Assembly: GCA_016801885.1 (NCBI GenBank)
Contig: CM028901.1
Location: 7,772,783 to 7,836,782, forward strand
DNA from: Toxotes chatareus
Taxonomy: Eukaryota; Chordata; Actinopteri; Toxotidae
Length of the DNA: 64,000 bases
Direction of reading: 5' to 3'
Part shown: piece after piece, positions 55,266-64,000 of the stretch
Layout: each line of letters begins with the position of its first letter
Position numbering within the stretch: the first letter of the stretch is position 1
Notes under the pieces: generated by a model
The model's input: the letters and a program-made list of their open reading frames with translations, nothing else
Databases searched by the model: none
Told to the model about the DNA's origin: nothing
Program-made: the position numbers and the translations under genes

Positions 55266-58200
55266 ATGGGCAAATTCCAGTCCAAACTCGGTGAGATATT
55301 ACTTTAAATTAGCCTAAATGAAATGCTGTAGCTTGTCACATGTCGCGTTGACTTTTCTCTCTTTATTTGGGCAGCTTTAAAACGCAGACAGAGTCCCGAA
55401 GGTGAGACAGTCACATTCAACTACTGTCCGGTGCATTTACGACATGCATGTGTTTGTACATGTGTTAACATATTTACTCTTTTGTTGTGCAGGTGGTAGT
55501 CTGGCTTCCAATGTGCTGACTTGTCAGGGGGAAGTGGAGCGCATTCACGTTCTCAAAAGCAAACTGACAGAGGTAGACATTTTTGATTGATTGATTGCAT
55601 TTATAATTTCTGGACTAGCACATATATAGACTCAGGTAAAAAATAAACTCAGGGGGCCTCCACATCAGGTATAAAAAAATCAATTTAATTATGTAGTGAT
55701 CTGGTATTGATAGGTTACAGCATAGGCTGGTCACATGAGGATTACAGCCAGGGGTTAGATATTTGATTTATAACTTAATTAACTTAGACTCTACAGCTCT
55801 ATGTTATCATAGAGGGTTTGAGGAGTGCTTTTGTTTTTCTGAATCAATCAATATGTACATTTTAGGCTATGCTAATGAAAATGACTTGACATGACCTAAA
55901 ATTGATTGTATGTAAAACCAAATGAATACCTGAAGGCAGAGTTCTCAGGCAGAACATCCCCATAAATGTGTAAGAGCTGTACATGAACCCCACAGAAGCT
56001 CTGCTCTCGTATCCACAGAAAAACAAGCAACAAGTGAAAAACACTGCCATTCACAGCCTCTTATTCATATTGGTTTATTGCAGTGCCAGCAGCTTCAGCT
56101 CAGTGAAGCCAGTTTTGAGACAAACAGTATTTGCTCTCATCACATCCAAGAGACATAAAAGGTGTTTTGGAGGTAGTCGTATGTTTATTCTTCCGCCCTT
56201 CCTCCTCCATCCCTATAAAGAGACTTCCAAGTCTGTGAAGTGCAGCATAGCCACCCACTCCAAACAGCAAGGTCTTTATACAGGACTGCACTGAAAAAAA
56301 AAAAAATCTCCACATCTGGTACTGCTTTCCATCTCTAGCCAGACAGAATGTGATTTGGGGGGTGAAATGTGGGGAGGGGTGGGTGTTTGATTGCGCAAAT
56401 GGCATCATATGTAGATTGTTAGTGTTGATGAAGCAGTCACATTTTGGTTTGGATATTGAATAAATAATCTTATCATCCGGGGAAGATGTCCTCCTTATTT
56501 TGAGTTTATTCACAGAAGACTGTAAAAACTGCTGACGGTCACATACCCTCCTAATAACTATAGATGCTGATTTAATCTGTGTAACCAGATTTTGTGGTGA
56601 AAGTAAACACATTTTATGTGCTTTCAAAGATCACAGGATTGCTTGTAGGAACAGTAAATTCACTTATGCACCCACTTCAAGTTAAAAATGATAAACAGCC
56701 AAGATGCCATTTTCACTTTTCTTGGTTCATATTGGTTCATATTCTAACAACATCTGCGGAAGTCATGAGATTTGATGTGTGTCATCACCACTTTTTTCCC
56801 TTTTTTTGAGGTTTATGAAGTGTTAGAGGCTGGGGATAAATTTGTACCATGCTATATGAAAGTTCTGGGAAGTTGTACAGTTTGGAAAAAAGACAACTCT
56901 GCCAAGTTGTTTAAAGGTTTGTGGTGGAGTTTCTGTGCTTGTTAATTGTAGAGTTCTTCCAGCGATTAGATTTTCCAGCCTAATATATTTTGATTCTCCA
57001 TGACACTACTGCTGGAAACTGGAAACAGCAAAGTTTTTGCATCCTTGGGGTTAAGTCTGGCCCTTAATGTTATAGTAAACTAATTTTCCACCAGAGTTTC
57101 ACAGTTTTCAAAAAGTTGACATAGTCATATGGTAAAAAATAAGTAAAGTAAAATGGTTTTAAAAGGTAATAGTCTTAAAACTTTGATGTAATTCTGTATA
57201 ATGTGTACAATAACACACAAATGATTTAGCAGTGACATTTTTTTGTGTGTAAAAATGTGGGTAAAAACTGAATATACACACACACACACACACACTTACA
57301 CTTTAACTGTTTACATATTTACCTCTCAGATAGTAGTGACTCAGGCTCGGGTGTTGATAACTTACTGCAGAAACACAAACATGTTTGTTTTGTTGTGATC
57401 ACTGCATTGAACGAGTGTGTGCATGTGTGTGCAACAGAGGATGACTTACAGTCTAAGTGTTCACAACCACAAAGTAAATATTGTAACACTGGAGAGCAAA
57501 CACCATGAGCAGGGTTTTAATCTCCTCACGTGTCAGCTTCATATTGTGTGACATAACTAACGACTATAGGAGTGGCTGGTTTGATTTCTGCGCGCTAAGA
57601 AAAACGTTCCCCTTGTTATTTGTTGCTTGGAGAGGGAATGCACCCTCCAGTCCGAGTCAACACCAGTGTGCTTTGTGTTTGACGTTAGATTGTTTTTCTA
57701 AGTGTTCAGGAAACCTGGTTTGTCCAGGTACGTCTTTCTTTGATGTGAAAATCTGGAGAATTTGCTGTGTTTTTTGTTGATGTGTCAAATCTTTGCATCT
57801 CACCACTGGTTTTTATATAAACAGTTTCATATTTCTATGAGAGCAGGGACTCTTCTGCTCATCAAATGGGTCTGAAATTCCCATTTCTATCTAATGTAAT
57901 AAAGTAATGTATAAAGTGAGTTAACAGTCATTAACTGGTGATTCAGTCATAAACTAACCACATAAACTCGCACTGACTTGATCATTTGTAATTGGTGAGA
58001 ACAGACAACAGAAATTCATAACATTCTGGATTAATTCATTTCATTAGTTACACATTAATTACACATCCAGTTATGATACAAATACTATCTTCATTATGAG
58101 CTTTAGCTTTTCTTTAGTGTTGATTCATAATTCATGAACATTTATGTGGTCATTTTGAAAATGTTTTTGAATGGCATGCATAGACAAAAGTGTGGCTTGG

Positions 58201-61200
58201 TCTCAATGCATCGTTGCACATAAAAACCAAAGTTCATGCAGCTTAATGATATTAAGATAAACGACCTAAAGCAGAAGTAACGAGGGCATCGTCTCTCCAT
58301 ACTGCAACCCCATCCTCCCTTTCAGTGAAACCTCCTTTCCAGGTATCTGATTATCAGAAAAAAGTGTTACACAGCCTTGCTGAGACAAAGGTAGCGACTG
58401 TTCTACCTAACACTTGAAACTTTGTGATGTCAGGATGGGTGCGTGAATGGATGTTGTGTAATGAGGGTTGTACAAAAGAGAAGGAAGCAGAAGACGACAG
58501 GATTCTTCGAGCCGCACACCTTTCTGCTACCTGCATCGTTACTCCCACACCTCCCACCCTCTTTCACTGGAAATCAAAGCTGGCTTCAAAGTTTCACAGC
58601 AGGCAGAGCGTGGCGGGTGTGGTGAGAGCTCGGCTGTGTTGTGTGTATGTGAACGTGTATGTGGGTGTGAGGGTGTGCACTCATCTTATCGTTCCTTTTG
58701 TTACTCATCTGCATCTGCTCGAACATAAGTGTGATGTGTTGTTGTGTTGAGAGATAAATGTGCTTTCAGTCTTCTATTGCTTTGCGGTGCAAAAAGCAGA
58801 TACAATATATATGATCAGATGTCATAGAACTGTATATAAATTTCCATTATCTGTTATATAGTTTACTAAATCTGTAACGTTCACTACTTGACAAAGATGT
58901 GAGTGCAGTTTATGCCATTTTGGATGTTAACCCCTAAAAATCCTGTATCTTTTTCCAAAGATTGGTGTGTCCCAGTGGCTGGTGTTTAATGTTCCTAGCA
59001 AATCTCATTTTTACGACTTTACATTTAACAGAACATATGAAAGTTCTGGCACAAGTATGTCACATGTGATCAGGAAAGAAAGGTCAAGTTTAAATCAGAT
59101 AGGGTTTAAAATGTCCAAACTGACGTGGACCTTTCTCCCTTGCTGTCTCATTTGTTTTAATGTGTGTAATTCAGAAATATGCATATCACTACTTTCATCT
59201 GATATTAAACGCACGGATATTAGATGGTCAGAATTGATGTTGATTATATGAAGTGGTGTTGGTGACAGTTTCCTAGAAAGATCTATACAAAAAACACAGA
59301 TGTTCCAGGATTGTTCAGCTTTGCTCACATCTGGAGATCCATCCCAACACTCTTGGGACATGAAAATCACGTAATTGCTTCCTCTCCTCTTTCCCTCTGC
59401 CTCTGTCACATGTGTGCTCTCTGTTAATTTACACACTGTGTCACTTTTCTCACAGAACTTGTATGTAGAATTGAGGGAAAACAAGTCCAACCATAACAGC
59501 AACCTCAAGGGTAAGTACATGCGTCACAATTACATCGTTCACTCTCTCTTAGTTATGAAGGGCTTAATTCTCTGTGTCGATTTAGTGCATTACCAGTTTT
59601 GATGCAGACACGTTAACATGTTACACCACCTTGCTTTCCCAGGAAAAAAAAGAAACAGATTAAACACATCTGTTTTTTTGTTTGTGTGGGAAAGCTTGGA
59701 GCTTTGGATGTACAACTTTCAGCTAGCTTTTAGTTTCCTCTCTGGTGCCAAACAGTCATTGAAAACAGAGCTTTTAACAGGGAATAAAAAAATAATTACA
59801 AAAGCACAGCATGTTAACACAATAATGATCACTGCTACCCTCAAACTGTGTGTCTGCTGAACATTGTTACTGACAGCCCAGTTCTGTGTGTTGTTCAGTG
59901 GTTTTACCACCAAAGAAGACACCAGACAGGGAGAAAAGCATCCACTTCCAAGTTGATAAACAGACAAAGAAGAAGAAAAGCCATGCTGATGTGAGTGTTT
60001 ATGTTTCTAGCAGATTGTGGGTCAAACAACATTTGCAAATCTTTTATGTAATTATACTGTATTTATGGTACTGATTATTGTACATTTTTTGTGTTTAAGA
60101 ATTACATTGCAAATTAGTGAGTTAGAGATGCTGAACTATTCCTCTAAATGTTTATTACAGCTGCACAGAGCTTGTTATTTTAACACTGTGCAGACACAGG
60201 ACTCGCAGTGTGACATGGTGCTTGAGGAGGACTCTCGGCAGGAGTGGGTCTTCACACTGTACAATTTTGACAACAGCGGCAAGGTCACAAAGGAGGTAGT
60301 TTGTTTTATTGTTTTATTGTTTAGATAATTCAAATTCAGATTTAAAGTATTACTGTACACAGTGTGTATGTGTGTTCTGCAGGATATGTCCAGTCTGATA
60401 CACTCCATGTACGAGGTTCTAGAGGCATCAGTCAAGCAGCTTTGCAGTGATAACACACCCCTGAAGATCAAGCTGGCTGTTACTCCCTCAGCTTGCCCAG
60501 ACAAGACCTCACAAACAGGTAAAATGACATTTTTATTGTGGCTCTAGTAACTATTGATATCATTAGTGGATCAAAAGTGTCACTGTGCCAAAACAGTTCA
60601 GAGAAAAACTGGTTCAGAAAAGTGAAACTAAGACTACGACAACAAATTCATCTTTTGATGATTTTGTCCATCTCTCATTGAAAACAGCTCCAGAGAAGGA
60701 GCAGAGTGCAGCTCAGGGGGTAGGATGCCCAGTAAGGAAACTTTATTGTGTGGATGAAAACATAGAACGCAGAAACCACTACCTGGATTTGGCTGGTATT
60801 GAAAACTACACCTCCAAATTTGACAATACAGGTATAGAAACTCCTCTTTTATTGTTATGGTTTGCACAGATCAGTATATAAACATTTCACTTCAGGAACA
60901 TTTATATTTTTTCATTGGGAAATTGAAGCGGTTTTGGTCTCTGTCTTTTTCCAGAGTCACCCTGTCAGGAATCCAGGCAGCACATACACTATTCTCTTCG
61001 GCACCACACAGTGGTAGGAAGAGAGAGCTTCATCCCGTCTGAGTCCCCCAGAAGTCTCTCTGTCCTTCATTCCCCGAAAAGCAAGCCCACCTCAGTGGGG
61101 AAAGACAGGAGCAGAGGAGAGGGTAAACCCTGCAGGTTGCATGGCCAACATCCTGCTTCATGGTGCCATCCTACCCAGGCTCACCTTCCATTAAATTGTG

Positions 61201-61415
61201 TCCTGCGACGTACCCACAGCAAGAGGCTTCGCTCCAGGGTACAAGATTCTCCCGCAGCCCTGAGACATGCTGGCTCCCAGGTCCAGCCAGGGTGGGACAG
61301 GGAGATATTAAATAAACTTCAGCCCTCCTCTGGGGCCCCTCTGGCCCAGAGACATGAGCACCATCACCACCATGAGCACCACCATCATCACCATCACCAC
61401 TACCACCCTTCATAA
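55266..61415 (+). CDS. nkd2: Naked cuticle homolog, best match NKD2
   Basis: Membrane-tethered antagonist of canonical Wnt signalling that binds Dishevelled. Exons are 55266-55290, 55375-55401, 55493-55572, 59456-59510, 59899-59990, 60194-60295 (or from 60161), 60383-60518, 60688-60831 and 60955-61415. They give 373 residues (384 with the longer exon 6). MGKFQSKL carries the N-myristoylation Gly2 and basic residues. The EF-hand-like Dvl-binding domain includes EEDSRQEWVFTLYNFD and GKVTKEDMSSLIHSMYEV. The conserved CVDENIERRNHYLDLAGIEN motif follows. The tail is the His-rich QRHEHHHHHEHHHHHHHHYH then PS. DMSSL and the tail ending in HPS favour NKD2 over NKD1. Human NKD2 lies in the same 5p15 region as LRRC14B, the next gene here. 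Fish have duplicates and an nkd3, so the a/b assignment is open. The protein is shorter than human NKD2 (about 451). Confidence 0.88.
57276..57295. repeat. CA microsatellite in nkd2 intron 3
   Basis: About ten CA units. The 3.9-kb intron 3 (55573-59455) otherwise shows no gene or named repeat. Confidence 0.9.
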
Positions 61416-62640
61416 ATGCATTTAAAACACTGGATTCAAGCTCAGGTGAGAGGAGGTAGTCAGATGAACTCATAACTATATGGGTAGTTTGGGAGGTCAA
61501 ATGCAACTCAGCATGTCCTTGTATCACCTCGCTGCATGGTGGAAGCAGGCTACAACACTGTTATCTAATGCAAACAAAGTCGTGTAAGACCTGTAAGATT
61601 ACACACGCTCCATCCTAGAAGGTCAGTTCATTTTTGTCTTAATGACATTTTTATAGCGCTCTAGATTGACAGTTTCCTCTCAGGTAGATTACCACTTCAG
61701 CTGTAAAAATTTAAAAGCACACTGTGCGCTGTTATATGATGCCTGTATTTTGAGCTCCACCCAGCACTGCTTATTTACAACATGTCTTTTCTGTTTGAAG
61801 ATGCTAACAAAATGCAAATTCAATTGCAAGTTAATACTCAGTATGTCATCATGGTAACAAATTTACTTTCTGACCAAATGTGGGTGAACAAATATTTATT
61901 GACAGTGAATGAAGTCCATTATTTGTTTTCTCTTCTTGTTGGTTGACAGCCTATACTCTTTGTGAGCAATAGATTCAGGGGAGATAAGCATCCCTTGAAT
62001 AGAAAAATAACTGTTTGCAGTGTATTTCTTCATTTGTAATAATCTCTTTCCATATCACTAGCACAATACAAAAAGATTCACATGCCTGCAAAACACCTGT
62101 TTGGGCTGAAGACTTTTTCTTCTGTCTTACACATAATGTCACACTGACATACACTCTGCTAAGTAAGAATGGCCAGATACATTTCAGGCATCTAAAACAA
62201 CATCAAACATCAGGGTTTTTTTTAGAGTCTACATTTGCACCAATGTTTATATCGGGAGGAATCTGTCATGAACTGACAGAAGCTTCAATAGACCATAATG
62301 CATTGCAGCACATAATATGTTGCATTTTGAAAGTGGTAAAAGCTATTTTTTGTAAAACAGTTAGGAGAAAAAAATAGATGGATCAAAAAATAAATTGTAA
62401 CACTTCTTGGCAAAGATTTAATCTCTGTCCTAAAGGTTGGATTATTCCTGTATTGTTGTTCTATTTCTGCTCTCACAACATTGTTTTCTTTGGTCATTCA
62501 AGTTCTTGTGTGAAGTGGAAGCCTCCCAAAGAGGTGCTGTGAATAGTGACAGGTTTCTCTGCAGCTTTCAAATGCTCTTCCCACTTATCTCTCTGGCAAA
62601 AGTTGCAAATAGACACCATGTCCCAACGAAGGACGTGAGA
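61416..62640 (+). other. nkd2 3'UTR and spacer before lrrc14b
   Basis: The first convincing AATAAA is at 62389-62394, about 975 bases after the nkd2 stop, so the 3'UTR may fill most of this stretch. No reading frame resembles a protein family. Confidence 0.4.
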
Positions 62641-62659
62641 CAGCTGTTTCTATAAATAC
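62641..62659 (+). promoter_or_regulatory. Candidate muscle-type core promoter of lrrc14b
   Basis: An E-box CAGCTG (62641-62646) is followed by CTATAAATAC (62650-62659). The latter is both a TATA box and one base off the MEF2 consensus CTATAAATAG. The spacing suggests a transcription start near 62685 and a 5'UTR of about 200 bases. LRRC14B is enriched in heart and skeletal muscle in mammals, which fits. Not tested. Confidence 0.5.
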
Positions 62660-62885
62660 CCTCAACCCTCTTACCTACCACGAGACCCTCGTGCCTCGTT
62701 CCTGGCTCACCAGAGTAAGCCCCGTCCCAGACTAATGCACAACACCTAGACAGACAGCAACAGAGGATATCAACAAAGCAGCAAACAGAAGAGGAGAAAC
62801 ATTGACACGCAGAGCTGTTTGACAGCAGCTCCCGCCAAGAAACTTAAATCTGTTGGTACAACAAGCAGGGAGAAAACTTAGAAAC

Positions 62886-64000
62886 ATGAAGTCCCTGCGA
62901 TTCCTTGCAGCTGAGGGTTTCATCCAGACTGGTCCAACGGCTCTGGGGAACCTCAGCTGTGTGTCTTTTAATCTTTACCCACTTATCTTCAAGGCCTGCT
63001 ACCTCCACGAGCAGGCTGACTTGCTGCATGCACTGGTCCAGACGTGGCCTCTTCCTGAGCTCAACCTACAAAGGCTCCTGGGAAAGACCATCGACTGCCA
63101 GTTGGATCTCACCTCACGCACCTGCCGACTTTGTCTGCAGGCGATTCTAACTGGATTAAAGGTACCTAAATGTCCTTGAGTATGACATGAGTACACCATA
63201 TCATATTCATGTCATAGGTTGTCCTTGCTCTATAATTCAGATCCTTTTCAGAACCTAAGTGTAAGTTCTCAGTCAGTTGGCCTAAATACACGTTTGTGTT
63301 GACTTGTTAATGGTTTTCAATGATCATAAATTGTGATTAGTGGACCAGATAATCCCTTCAAGAGATTTCACCACAATTTTGTCTTGTTATCTGAAGGAAT
63401 ATGTGCTGTCTCCTCCACGAACTTATGCCAAGTGCCTCCGTGTGGTGGACCTCACTGCCCTAAAAGACATTGAGCACCAGCACTGTCCCTGCCGGTCCAC
63501 CCTGGGTCGATGGGCAAGAACCCAGCTCCTGACCCAAATGTGCTATGAGACCATGGTGGCCATGCAAGCCAGCAATGTGTCGCAATCTGCCTTCGAAACA
63601 TCTATTGACGTCCATCTGAACGGTTTTGTCACGGGCCGCAGCTATGAGTTGGTGGCTCAGGCCTTCCTCCTCCTCCGCTACTGTCCACTGAAGCTTCGTT
63701 TTGTTAGTTTTCGTGCTGATTCCCTCGCTCTCAAGCAGCTCTTCTATGTTCTTCGACTAGCAGAACCCGAGTCCATCACAAAGCTGGAGGTGGTCCACAA
63801 TATTCCCCTGGAGGCCACACACCTGGAGGTGCTGCTATCCAGAGTGGAATTTCCTAAACTGCAGTCTCTGACCCTGCCCACTGGGGCATTGGATGTTAGG
63901 AGGTTGGGTTCTGATGATGATGACCTGCTGGCCACCATCGGCAATCTGCTGGCACAGCTGAGCAGTCTGACTGAGCTCTGTGTGGGATTCTCCACTCTTA
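62886..64000 (+). CDS. lrrc14b: LRRC14B, leucine-rich repeat protein (5' part)
   Basis: Member of the PRAME/LRRC14 leucine-rich-repeat family; molecular role poorly known, muscle-enriched in mammals. Exon 1 is 62886-63161. Exon 2 starts at 63397 and runs open to the window edge. Together they encode 293 residues of a protein of roughly 510. The start [12 protein letters not shown] matches the family start; an in-frame ATG 11 codons upstream is less likely. Shared blocks include [62 protein letters not shown] and [10 protein letters not shown], which separate it from LRRC14. Leucine-rich repeats begin near residue 200 and continue past the window. The 3' part is missing only because the window ends. 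Confidence 0.94.

Noticed and set aside
56100..56627. 175-residue minus-strand frame
   Set aside because: It lies inside nkd2 intron 3, has low-complexity and uneven composition, no splice context and no family resemblance. It is the longest chance frame in the window.
61360..61410. CACCAT-type repeat, looks like a microsatellite
   Set aside because: It is coding: the conserved His-rich tail of the nkd2 protein, in frame to the stop codon.

Overview
The window is nuclear DNA from a bony fish, most likely a spiny-rayed (percomorph) teleost. It has multi-exon genes with GT-AG introns, many CA/TG microsatellites, fish-type SINE and MITE copies, and proteins that match vertebrate families closely. 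I found no operons, phage, CRISPR or other prokaryote-type systems. All gene calls rest on my own translation and on remembered protein families, because no database search was possible.

Layout. 1-3.3 kb: first coding exon of tmem64 (minus strand; the later exons lie left of the window), with a probable noncoding first exon and a housekeeping-type promoter. 5.0-29.3 kb: necab1 (plus strand), complete in 13 coding exons, with introns full of microsatellites and two copies of one MITE-like repeat. 29.9-30.1 kb: a SINE with target-site duplications. 31-44.5 kb: pip4p2/tmem55a (minus), complete in 7 exons. 44.6-45.0 kb: an eroded dispersed repeat. 46.8-49.4 kb: a two-coding-exon gene for a small secreted coiled-coil protein that I do not recognise; it is the best candidate for something undescribed. 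50.5-52.0 kb: chrac1 (minus), head to head with gatad1 (plus, 52.8-54.3 kb). 55.3-61.4 kb: a naked cuticle gene, best matched to nkd2 (plus, 9 exons). 62.6-64.0 kb: start of lrrc14b (plus, cut by the window end), behind a muscle-like TATA/MEF2 promoter.

The genes do not form one pathway. Some act on related processes: tmem64 on ER membranes and calcium, necab1 on calcium binding in neurons, pip4p2 on endolysosomal phosphoinositides, chrac1 and gatad1 on chromatin, and nkd2 on Wnt/Dishevelled signalling. Their order joins blocks that are apart in human (8q21 for TMEM64, NECAB1 and PIP4P2; 8q24 for CHRAC1; 7q21 for GATAD1; 5p15 for NKD2 and LRRC14B). That suggests an older linkage or teleost-specific fusions.
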